A stretch of 64,000 nt of DNA, taken from CAVVFX01 sp963777595. GTDB lineage: Bacteria; Acidobacteriota; Terriglobia; Bryobacterales; Bryobacteraceae. Below the pieces are notes generated by a model, which saw nothing but the letters and a program-made list of their open reading frames with translations, searched no databases and had not been told where the DNA came from. The translations under genes and the position numbers were made by a program. Below, piece after piece: positions 21,672 to 29,657 of the stretch (position 1 is its first letter; each line of letters begins with the position of its first letter). The stretch covers positions 134,597-198,596 of the forward strand of contig CAVZRE010000066.1 of assembly GCA_963777595.1 (NCBI GenBank). Direction: 5' to 3'.

Positions 21672-22607
21672 CTACGGGTGGAAATCAAGAGTATTCATGT
21701 GCCCGCCCATCTTAGGCTCATCAATCTTGTAATCCGAAGGTACCTGGAATAGCGTCGCATCCGGTTCCGTGCGGTTGATGTTGGTGACTGTGTGGGTAGT
21801 CGTACCCATACGCGGATCGCTGTGGACCGACTTCACTTCAATCTGCAGATCGGGCGAGAACCAGCGTTCCGAGGTAATCGTAATCGGGCGGTCGTTCCCC
21901 ATGGCGCCGGCCTCTATCACGCTGGTCACTCGTGACCCGGTGGCGCTCACACCTTCAATCTCATTGACGCCAAGATCCTCCTGTTTCGCGGCCATGCCAG
22001 AGCTGCTGCGAACAACATGTACGGCTCTCGTCGTCATAGGAGCAACAGGACCGCTGCTTACCGCAGCTCCAAAATCCGCTTCCGCTTTCATCTTTGCCTC
22101 GGCGCCCGCCCTCATCGCCTCATGCCCAGGTCCCAGGGAAGGCGGGGCAGGCATTTGATGCGCTACTTTGCTTTGCGAGTCAAGCGTGTAGTTGACCCCG
22201 GCGACCGGATCGGAAATCGTGATCATCGTATGAGGCTGTGGGTCTCCACGCAAAGCAGGAAGCGATATTTCACGGCGCGTGCGACCCTGGCTGTCACGGT
22301 ACACGCGAGTGGTGGTGGAATTCGTAATTTTCGTCCCATCCGCGAGCGTCTGAACAGACTCCGTTTGCTCGTCGGCAGAGTATGGCGCGCCAATCATGGG
22401 ACGCCCATTAAATGAGTATTCCTGGGTGAAGAACCGGAAGTTCCCGGGTTCGCTTGAAAGCGCCACCACGCCGGCCGCACCCTGCGCCATCATCACACCC
22501 TCGTCGTCGAGCTTCTGCGCCCGCATGACGGTGACGGAGTCTTGTGCAAACAACCCTACGGCCGCCGCTGGAATTGCGATCGCCGTCAAAATATTTTTCG
22601 TCTTCAT
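21672..22607 (-). CDS. Secreted protein of the sigma/anti-sigma operon, uncharacterised
   Basis: The chosen ATG at 22607 has a perfect AGAGGAGGTTTCG ribosome site and a signal peptide (MKTKNILTAIAIPAAAVGLFA); the open frame extends 13 codons further without support. The 311-residue mature protein is beta-rich and repeats strands such as TTTRVYRDSQGRTRREIS and PITITSERWFSPDLQIEV, which recall outer-membrane-lipoprotein-like folds. Stop to start distance from the anti-sigma gene upstream is 28 bases, so it is the third gene of the sigma operon and its likely output or co-sensor. I do not know a named family for it. Confidence 0.8.
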   Translation of the reverse strand: MKTKNILTAIAIPAAAVGLFAQDSVTVMRAQKLDDEGVMMAQGAAGVVALSSEPGNFRFFTQEYSFNGRPMIGAPYSADEQTESVQTLADGTKITNSTTTRVYRDSQGRTRREISLPALRGDPQPHTMITISDPVAGVNYTLDSQSKVAHQMPAPPSLGPGHEAMRAGAEAKMKAEADFGAAVSSGPVAPMTTRAVHVVRSSSGMAAKQEDLGVNEIEGVSATGSRVTSVIEAGAMGNDRPITITSERWFSPDLQIEVKSVHSDPRMGTTTHTVTNINRTEPDATLFQVPSDYKIDEPKMGGHMNTLDFHP

Positions 22608-22635
22608 CGAAACCTCCTCTTCTTCATCTCTACCC

Positions 22636-23316
22636 CTACCGGACAAATCGAATCGCTCGCATCACGCCGTCCTCGCCGATCAAAACGTCGGCAGTGACGC
22701 GCGAATCGAGGTGGCCGCCCGTCACCGGCAGTCCGAAGACGGCCATATTGGCGCGAGGCATCTCCATACGGAACATGTCGACCCGCTCTTCCGGACGCAA
22801 CGGTTCGGAATAGGGAATCGCAACAAAATCGGTCGCTACCTCCGGTGTCTCCTCCGGAGGAGGCGGAGCTTGAACTCTAACCACTCGGCGTCGTTTGGCC
22901 GGCTTTCGCGGTTGGGCCGCAACCCGAGGAACCGCGGGCGCGACCCTGGCGGGCGCTTCGACTTGCGACGCAACGGCTGTGACAATTTTCTCCGGCCTGC
23001 GGGGCCTTGTCCCCAAAAAAACCGCCAGTAAAACCAGCGCCGCGGCAGCAGCCAGCGCAACCCATTTGGCGATTGAGCGCCGGATGGGCGTCGCACGATA
23101 GGTTCGCCGGAACTCCGCCATGATGGCAGCTCTGACAGCCGGCGGAGGAGTATCGACTGAAGAGATCGCCACCAGCCCGGCGCTCAGCATTCTCTCATTG
23201 GCGACGCGCCGACGGCAGCCGGCACAGCTTTCCAAGTGCTTCTGAAGGGTAAGGTCCGCCGGCGCACCGCGCGCCACATCGACCAAGATACTTCGAACCG
23301 CTTCGCATCGGTTCAT
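22636..23316 (-). CDS. Anti-sigma factor with zinc-finger ZAS motif
   Basis: Start chosen at ATG 23316, which overlaps the sigma-factor stop as ATGA; the longer frame to 23445 reads over the sigma gene. The 226-residue protein has a ZAS-type motif, KHLESCAGC (H-x3-C-x2-C, about residues 27-35), in its cytoplasmic N-terminus, one membrane helix at about 84-104 (WVALAAAAALVLLAVFLG), then a Pro/Arg-rich stretch and an extracytoplasmic C-terminal domain ending in DVLIGEDGVMRAIRFVR. It should bind and silence the ECF sigma factor until an envelope signal is sensed. The C-terminal domain has a TonB-like strand pattern, a loose resemblance only. Confidence 0.88.
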   Translation of the reverse strand: MNRCEAVRSILVDVARGAPADLTLQKHLESCAGCRRRVANERMLSAGLVAISSVDTPPPAVRAAIMAEFRRTYRATPIRRSIAKWVALAAAAALVLLAVFLGTRPRRPEKIVTAVASQVEAPARVAPAVPRVAAQPRKPAKRRRVVRVQAPPPPEETPEVATDFVAIPYSEPLRPEERVDMFRMEMPRANMAVFGLPVTGGHLDSRVTADVLIGEDGVMRAIRFVR

Positions 23317-23867
23317 ACAAAACACCTCGCTTGCAACTTCGTGATCAGCATGGTCCTGGCGCGGTGCAGACGGGAACGCACCGTCCCGACCGGACACTCG
23401 AGAGCCGCAGCGGCGTCGCGATAATCCATCTCCTGCAAGTCGCACAGCACCACAACTTCCCGATAGACCGGTGGCAGCGACATCACCGCTTGCCGGACCG
23501 CCCCGATCGTCTCCCTGCGAGTCAGGTCGCCCAATACGTCCGATGGCGCTGCGCAGTCGTAAGCCGAATCATCGAGACGCGCATCGTCCGGGGAAGAACC
23601 CAGCGCCCTCCGAGTGAGGTTGCGGGCAATTCCCAAAAGCCATGACACCAGGGCGCCGCGGGTCTCGTCGAACATGGAAGGCCGGCGGACCAGCATCATG
23701 AAGGTATCCTGCGTAACTTCCTCGGCAATGGGCTGGCTACTGCTCATATGCAGCGCGAACCGGTAAACCGATGAGCTCCAGCGATCATAGAGCATCGCAA
23801 AGGCGTCCTCGTTTCCGGCCATCATGAGCCGGACCAGATCGCCATCCGATGGGGGTGTGGAGTGCAT
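23313..23867 (-). CDS. ECF-type RNA polymerase sigma factor
   Basis: A 184-residue sigma-70 family factor with only regions 2 and 4. Region 2 covers DAFAMLYDRWSSSVYRFAL and EEVTQDTFMMLVRR; region 4 has LPPVYREVVVLCDLQEMDYRDAAAALECPVGTVRSRLHRAR with the helix-turn-helix. Typical of RpoE-like factors that drive envelope stress regulons. The gene ends inside the anti-sigma start (ATGA), a translationally coupled pair. Upstream, GGGAAAAAGTTCCC at 23918-23931 could be part of a self-regulated promoter. Confidence 0.95.
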   Translation of the reverse strand: MHSTPPSDGDLVRLMMAGNEDAFAMLYDRWSSSVYRFALHMSSSQPIAEEVTQDTFMMLVRRPSMFDETRGALVSWLLGIARNLTRRALGSSPDDARLDDSAYDCAAPSDVLGDLTRRETIGAVRQAVMSLPPVYREVVVLCDLQEMDYRDAAAALECPVGTVRSRLHRARTMLITKLQARCFV

Positions 23868-23917
23868 CGCAGAATCGACGATCCGGACCGGCTTCTGTAA
23901 CGTATTGCCGGCGAGAT

Positions 23918-23931
23918 GGGAAAAAGTTCCC
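23918..23931. promoter_or_regulatory. GGGAA-N4-TTCCC palindrome upstream of ECF sigma gene
   Basis: A 14-base inverted repeat, GGGAAAAAGTTCCC, about 50 bases upstream of the sigma-factor ATG. Read toward the gene it contains GGGAACTTTTTC, similar to a GGAAC-type -35 element of ECF promoters, but no matching -10 sits at the usual distance. Regulatory role is a guess from position and symmetry. Confidence 0.25.
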
Positions 23932-24021
23932 GTAACACAGAGCTTACTCTGTGCTTTTCAATGGAGCGCCGATCCTGCGTCTTGGACGTAACGGTGCAGG
24001 CCTGGAGGGGGGCTGCAGGCG

Positions 24022-25059
24022 TCAGACTTTACGCAATTTGCTGACGCGTCCCACTTCGACCCACTCGACCACAAAAATATTCCCTGTATGGTCGAAGCAC
24101 GCGCCATGCGGAGCTACAAACTTGCCTGGTTTGAACTCGGCACGCGGCTGGGTGCGAAGTTTTCGCCATTCGCTGGCCGAGTCATCGCCCAGATTCTCGA
24201 TCACCTGGTTATGTTTATCCATCAGCGTGACTCGTGCGCCTAGGTCGGGAACCACCACATCGCCGTTCTTATAGAAGCCGAAATGGCATGGCATTTTGGT
24301 CCCGTCGACGAAATCGATGTGCTCGCCGGCTAGCGTGAATCGTTGCAAACGCGCGTTCGCCCGATCGGCCACGATCAGGTTCGGCGTGCCACCTCGCAAA
24401 TCCACCGCAATTCCGTGGGGGCAATCGAGTTTTCCGGCTTCCTTTCCTTTGCCGCCAAACGTGCGGATGTATTTACCGTTCTTGTCGTATTGATTAATGA
24501 AGCTAGACCCGTAGCCATCGCCAACATAAATGTCGCCATTAGGAGCGATAGCGAGGTTCGTCGGGCTATATTTGATTTTCTTGCCATCGACCGGCTTGTA
24601 AGGCTCGGCTTCCTCGGGATAGCCAATACTCCACACCGTTTCGCCGTTGAGCGTTGCCTTCACCACCACGCCGCGTTTCGTGTCGCACAGGTAAAGAAAC
24701 TCTTGAGATCCCTCTTTATGGATAAATAACCCGTGCGCGCCACCCTGGAATTCGGCTCCCCACGACTTCACGAATTTCCCTTGCGAGTCGAAGACCACCA
24801 TCGAATCGTGGCTTTCACTGACTTTGTTCACGGTGTGGTGAACATAAATTTGCCCTTGCGAATCTTCGCAGACCCCATGAGTGTTACCGTACTTGATGTT
24901 GGCGGGTAGTTCTCCCCAATCGTGAGTTACTTCGTAGGTGTGGTCACCCGTTCCTAAAACCGGATTGGCGCTGCCCGATTTATTCTGCGCGCCAAGAATA
25001 AGAGGAGCGGAGAGTCCCGTCGCTATACGGGTAATGAAATCGCGGCGATTCTGATCCAT
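24022..25059 (-). CDS. Tat-exported NHL-repeat beta-propeller protein
   Basis: A 345-residue protein starting with a Tat-type leader (QNRRDFITRIATG). The rest is a propeller of NHL-like repeats: GNTHGVCEDSQGQIYVHH, YSPTNLAIAPNGDIYVGDG, LDCPHGIAVDLRGG and VAPHGACFDHTGNIFVVEW. Repeats of this kind are found in peptidyl-hydroxyglycine lyase-like and other secreted sensor or binding proteins. No clear catalytic residues of a named enzyme are seen. It stands alone between the sigma operon and the OmpA gene on the same strand, and its function is unknown. Confidence 0.82.
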   Translation of the reverse strand: MDQNRRDFITRIATGLSAPLILGAQNKSGSANPVLGTGDHTYEVTHDWGELPANIKYGNTHGVCEDSQGQIYVHHTVNKVSESHDSMVVFDSQGKFVKSWGAEFQGGAHGLFIHKEGSQEFLYLCDTKRGVVVKATLNGETVWSIGYPEEAEPYKPVDGKKIKYSPTNLAIAPNGDIYVGDGYGSSFINQYDKNGKYIRTFGGKGKEAGKLDCPHGIAVDLRGGTPNLIVADRANARLQRFTLAGEHIDFVDGTKMPCHFGFYKNGDVVVPDLGARVTLMDKHNQVIENLGDDSASEWRKLRTQPRAEFKPGKFVAPHGACFDHTGNIFVVEWVEVGRVSKLRKV

Positions 25060-25189
25060 AGATTCACTGTAGCCTCAACGAAAATATATCAGAATGCGAG
25101 TGCGCTCGCTCAAGGCCGCCCAGGCGGTAAGGCAAACGTTAACGGGATCAGCTTTGGGGGCGGTGGTTTCTCAATCAGACAATCGGAGA

Positions 25190-26794
25190 TTATCGGAGAG
25201 TAACGTTATAGGATCGATCCCAAAGCGGCCGGGCTCCGATTGCATCGGAAGAAACCACGATCTCGACGCGCCGATTCTCCTGCCGCCCTTCGGCCGTTGC
25301 ATTCGTTGTGAGAGGTCTGGAGTCCGCTAAGTCGCGTGCGGTTACCGAACTGACTCCACGGTTTGAAAGCATGTCCCGCACGGTCTCAGCGCGCCGTTCC
25401 GCTAAGCCTGCACCCGTCGGACTATCCGAAAATCCCTCTACGGAAACCCGTACACCCGGCTGAGAAAGTACGGGAGCGAGGCGCGCTATCGTATCGAGAG
25501 CTCCAGACCGTAAACTTCCGCCGTCGAATCCGGAGTCACTGATTGTCACGACCAAACCACGCGGCGTATCGCGTGTGGTCGCTACCGCGTTCATTCGCTC
25601 AAGCATCCGCATCCGCGTCTGCTGCTGCTGCTGGTTGAAAGCGTCCGCCTGATCCGGGTGTGAAACCGGCGGCGCCGCATTGCTAGTAGACGGAGGCGGG
25701 GGCGCGATCGGTAAATCCTGAGAACTCGGCGCGGCGGCGGCCTGCGATTCCGCCTGTTGCCGCGCGGTGCGCTCGGACTCAACCTGTGCTCGCGCCGCAT
25801 CCGCCTGGGCGCGCGCCGCGTCGGCTTCGGCTCGCGCCTGCTGCGCGTCTGCCCGAGCCTGAGCGATCTGCCCCTGAGCCTGCGCTGCCTGCTGCTCTGC
25901 GTTAGCCACTCGACTTTCCTGTTCACGCCGAGCGGCAATCATGCGAGCATCATCCGCAGTCTCAGCAGCGGCACGCGCCGACTGCACCACCAAGCTCATC
26001 CCAGCCTTGGTGCTCATCAGACGCCTGGCTTCATCGTAAGCCGCTTGCGCCTTATTGAATGTTTCAGGAGCCAACTGGTCCGCGTGAGCCGCGCGCGCGA
26101 TGCCCAACGCATTCTCAGCCTGGTAGAGTTCCAGGACCTGCTCATAGGTATCCATAGATACGCGCGGCGTGTTTACTGCGGCAGCTTCCATGGCGGCCTG
26201 TTTGTCATAAGTAAATTGACCCCGCGACAACAATTCGGCTTTCGCGATAATCGGCTGCGTCTGTCCTATCGTGTCGGGTCGAACTTGATTTTCTAAAACC
26301 ACTACGTCGCTCGGCTGTCGAACCGCCGAGTACGGTTCCGCAGTGACCATTAAACCGAACACTTGCAGTTCCGTTGTCACGTGGACGCGGGCGCTGTCGC
26401 CACCATTCGGCACGATCTCGCCGAGATTGTGCGGCGCTCCCTCAGGACTGATGGCCCAGAGTACATAAGTAAGATACTGGCGTCCGAACGGAGTAGGCGG
26501 GCTCAACTTGTCGAACTTTGCATCAATTTCTGTGCGGCCACGTTTGGATTCGATGGTGGCGCGGCCTTTCGCTGAGGGCAACAGTACTGTGCCTCTAAAG
26601 TCGATCTCAGTCGGTCCGGAGCGATACTGGTAATTTACCGCCTGCAGACTCCGTTCCACTACTGTAACTTTATATACAGGAACTGTGCGCTCAGGCTGCG
26701 CCGGAGTTTCTATCGCGCCGTTCTGGCAAAACGCTCCCGCACAAAAAACTAACGTTCCCGACGCACTCCACATGAAATTCCGTAGCATCCTCAA
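25190..26794 (-). CDS. OmpA-family protein with Ala/Gln-rich coiled coil
   Basis: A 534-residue exported protein (leader about 1-23). Residues 30-200 are a beta-rich domain of unknown type; 240-365 is a long alanine/glutamine/arginine helix (ADAQQARAEADAARAQADAA and similar), surely coiled coil. A Pro/Ser linker precedes an OmpA C-terminal domain at about 410-520, with VRVSVEGFSDSPTGAGLAERR, TARDLADSRPLTTNATAEGR and ENRRVEI, which binds peptidoglycan. This resembles acidobacterial and proteobacterial OmpA proteins with an N-terminal DUF4398-like segment. It should anchor the outer membrane to the wall. Confidence 0.88.
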   Translation of the reverse strand: MRMLRNFMWSASGTLVFCAGAFCQNGAIETPAQPERTVPVYKVTVVERSLQAVNYQYRSGPTEIDFRGTVLLPSAKGRATIESKRGRTEIDAKFDKLSPPTPFGRQYLTYVLWAISPEGAPHNLGEIVPNGGDSARVHVTTELQVFGLMVTAEPYSAVRQPSDVVVLENQVRPDTIGQTQPIIAKAELLSRGQFTYDKQAAMEAAAVNTPRVSMDTYEQVLELYQAENALGIARAAHADQLAPETFNKAQAAYDEARRLMSTKAGMSLVVQSARAAAETADDARMIAARREQESRVANAEQQAAQAQGQIAQARADAQQARAEADAARAQADAARAQVESERTARQQAESQAAAAPSSQDLPIAPPPPSTSNAAPPVSHPDQADAFNQQQQQTRMRMLERMNAVATTRDTPRGLVVTISDSGFDGGSLRSGALDTIARLAPVLSQPGVRVSVEGFSDSPTGAGLAERRAETVRDMLSNRGVSSVTARDLADSRPLTTNATAEGRQENRRVEIVVSSDAIGARPLWDRSYNVTLR

Positions 26795-26920
26795 CTCCTT
26801 ATCGCTATTCCCCAGCTACTTCACATTTTTCAATCGGTGCAACTAATCTGCCAAATGTCATGAGCTTTACTTTTATGCGGTTGCGATGCGCGACAAACGG
26901 CGCACGGTAAAATATGAGGG

Positions 26921-29320
26921 TTGCCTTTATCACCATCCCGCTCCTCCGCCAGCCCCGGGTTTAACTGGCCCCTGCTCTATGTCGCCGTAGCTTTAACCAC
27001 CATGGGGACGCTGCTGCTCGAGTTGTCACTGACCCGGATCTTCTCGGTCGTCTTCTACTACCACATGGCATTTCTCGCCATTTCCATCGCGCTCTTCGGC
27101 ATGGGCGCCGGTGGCGTCTTCTCGTATGTTGTAGCAGGGTGGCGCGGGGACCTATTCCGCAAAATCGGCGTGTTGAGTGTGATCAATTGCCTGCTGGTCG
27201 CGGTGGCTGTCTGCACTGTCCTGGCGCAGCGGAGTAATCCAGGCTTTTTCCAATTCGCAATCATCTATTTCACCAACGCGCTGCCTTTCTTCATCACGGG
27301 AACGATCGTTTCGCTGGTTATCTCGGATACAGTCGATCGCGTGAATCGCGTGTATTTTTTCGACTTGCTGGGCGCCGCCGGTGGCTGTCTGATACTGATT
27401 CCTCTGCTGAATCAAGCCGGGAAAGCGGGTGGTCCTAACACCACGTTATCGGTTGCGGTGCTGTTTGCCGCGGCGGCCGCGATCTGGTTCAATCTCGGCA
27501 AGTCGCGAACTGGGCGCGTGGTTAGCGTAGGAGTCGCGCTGGCCTTCACCCTGCTTGTGATAGTGAATAGCAAGACCGGTTGGATTGATGTCCGCTACGC
27601 CAAGGGACAATATCTGCAGAGCGAGCGATTCGTTCGCTGGAACAGCTTTTCGCGGATCGCGCTCTCTGAGGAGCGCGATTCCCACTTGCCGATCATTATC
27701 ATCGATGCCGATGCCTCCACCGGCGTCGCCGGCTTCGATTTCAGCAAGCCTTTGAGCGATGCTCAGCGACGCAACCTGCTCTATGAAGGTCCCGGTCTGC
27801 CCTACGATATTCGGCCGGGCGCCAAGACGCTGGTCATCGGGCCCGGCGGAGGATGGGACGTTTCCCGTGCGTTGGCCTCCGGCAGCCACGATGTTACGGC
27901 GGTCGAGATCAATCCAATTATCGCGACTACGATCATGCGGGAGAAGTATCCACAGTTGAGTCACGATCTCTATCTTCGGCCCGAGGTGCACATTGTCATC
28001 GAGGATGGACGCAGTTTCGTGCGCCACACCGATCAACGCTTCCAGGTGATTCAGGCGACGCTTGTCGACACGTGGGCGTCCACTGCCGCCGGCGCCTTTG
28101 CCCTCAGTGAAAACAACCTTTATACAACCGATGCCTTCCGCGATTATCTGAGCCATCTCACCGATGACGGCCTCCTGGTCTTCACCCGCTGGGGCTTCGA
28201 TCCTCCACGCGAATCGCTACGGCTTCTCACACTAGCGATGGTCGCCCTGCGCGAGATCGGCGAGTCCGATCCCAAGAGCCATGTAATCGTGGCGCGCGCC
28301 GGCGGACGAGAAGCCTTGTCAGGATGGGGAGCGCAAGACACGGTCATTTTCTCTCGCAAACCTTTTTCCGCCACCGATATCGACCGCGCCGTACTGGCTA
28401 TGGCGGACGCGCACCTCACGCCTATTTATTTGCCGGGGAGTGGCCCCAAGAACCACTTCCGGGATCTGCTCACGTCCCCGGATCCCGAGGCTTGGGAGCG
28501 CGATTACCTTTACAATATTGCTCCCGTGAACGACAACCGGCCTTTCTTTTTTTACACAGTTCAGCCCCGCGACCTGTGGGGCTATATTTCGCATGCCTCC
28601 CAGGAGACGGCCGACTATAAAATCAATAAAGCCGTGCCGCTATTGTTCGAAGCGTTGTTCGTGAGCATCGGTGCGGTGTTAATTATTCTGCTCTTGCCAC
28701 CCGTGGTGCTGCGCGCGAAACTGCCACGCGAGAGTTCTACGCTGGCGTTCCTGCTCTATTTTTTCTTCATCGGCGCCGGTTATATTCTGATCGAAGTAGC
28801 GCTCATTCAGAAGTTCGTGCTGTTCCTCGGACAGCCGGTCTACGCCCTGACCTGTATTATTTTCACGCTGCTGCTCGCCAGCGGCCTAGGCAGTTTCTTC
28901 AGCCGGAAGGTGACTGCCGGCGAAGACGGCCGGCTGAAAATAGTGTTATGCGTCATCGCAGCCCTCGTTGCCGTGCTGGCGGTCTCGATCGGCCCGGTAT
29001 TGACTGCCGGAGTAGGACTTCCTCTTCCCGTAAAAATGTTGGCGACCGTGCTGATGATCGCGCCGGCCGGATTCCTGATGGGCATGCCGTTCCCGACGGG
29101 TCTCGCGCGCCTCGAAGCACGGAACAGCGCAGCAGTTCGCTGGGCCTGGTCGCTCAATGCCGCATCGAGTGTTCTGGGATCGGTCGGAGCACTGGTATGC
29201 GCCATCTACCTTGGTTTAATGCAGACGCTGCTGGTCGGAGGAGTACTTTATTTGGGCGCGCTGGCGGTTCTATCGATGGATCGGGTTCGCACCAAACACC
29301 TCGTCTCCTCCGCCCGATAG
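26921..29320 (+). CDS. Membrane protein with spermidine-synthase-like domain between membrane segments
   Basis: A 799-residue protein with three parts. About six membrane helices lie in the first 210 residues (LLLELSLTRIFSVVFYYHMAFLAIS and on). A soluble spermidine-synthase/methyltransferase-type domain covers about 230-540, with the dcSAM/SAM loop TLVIGPGGGWDVSRAL, the acidic end VTAVEINP and DTWASTAAGAFALSENNLYT. Around six more membrane helices fill about 570-790. Proteins with this plan are widespread but poorly studied and are often mis-annotated as spermidine synthase; the usual catalytic Asp pair of SpeE is not obvious. TTG start. It is divergent from the OmpA gene. Confidence 0.82.
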   Translation: MPLSPSRSSASPGFNWPLLYVAVALTTMGTLLLELSLTRIFSVVFYYHMAFLAISIALFGMGAGGVFSYVVAGWRGDLFRKIGVLSVINCLLVAVAVCTVLAQRSNPGFFQFAIIYFTNALPFFITGTIVSLVISDTVDRVNRVYFFDLLGAAGGCLILIPLLNQAGKAGGPNTTLSVAVLFAAAAAIWFNLGKSRTGRVVSVGVALAFTLLVIVNSKTGWIDVRYAKGQYLQSERFVRWNSFSRIALSEERDSHLPIIIIDADASTGVAGFDFSKPLSDAQRRNLLYEGPGLPYDIRPGAKTLVIGPGGGWDVSRALASGSHDVTAVEINPIIATTIMREKYPQLSHDLYLRPEVHIVIEDGRSFVRHTDQRFQVIQATLVDTWASTAAGAFALSENNLYTTDAFRDYLSHLTDDGLLVFTRWGFDPPRESLRLLTLAMVALREIGESDPKSHVIVARAGGREALSGWGAQDTVIFSRKPFSATDIDRAVLAMADAHLTPIYLPGSGPKNHFRDLLTSPDPEAWERDYLYNIAPVNDNRPFFFYTVQPRDLWGYISHASQETADYKINKAVPLLFEALFVSIGAVLIILLLPPVVLRAKLPRESSTLAFLLYFFFIGAGYILIEVALIQKFVLFLGQPVYALTCIIFTLLLASGLGSFFSRKVTAGEDGRLKIVLCVIAALVAVLAVSIGPVLTAGVGLPLPVKMLATVLMIAPAGFLMGMPFPTGLARLEARNSAAVRWAWSLNAASSVLGSVGALVCAIYLGLMQTLLVGGVLYLGALAVLSMDRVRTKHLVSSAR

Positions 29321-29657
29321 CCCGCTCCCTACCGCTTTCGTCCGCTATGAGGCGTCAACCCCAACATAAGCGAGCCGTAGACCCGACTTCACGAGGACTT
29401 GGCTGCAATCAACTACGCGCACAGGAGTAATTGACCCCCGATTCACGTTTGGAAATTTTTCAAGTTCTCTTCAATCTACGCCTCTCTGAGCAGAGTCCGA
29501 ACCGTTTGTGCGCAGCCGAAGATTCATCGCGGTTTATATTGACTCTCCGGGCGCCATAGTGATAACTTGCACATAGCTTCAGCCGGGTAAGTTTTTGTTT
29601 ATCTTGTCGCACCGCCGATCCTGCCGGCCGGTCCAGCATGGAGTCGAAAGAGAGCTA
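29321..29657 (+). promoter_or_regulatory. Leader and putative promoter of the TonB-dependent receptor gene
   Basis: 337 bases with no convincing gene. TTGACT at 29539-29544 and GATAAC at 29561-29566, separated by 16 bases, form the best promoter-like pair, about 95 bases upstream of the receptor ATG. The rest shows nothing notable. Confidence 0.3.
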
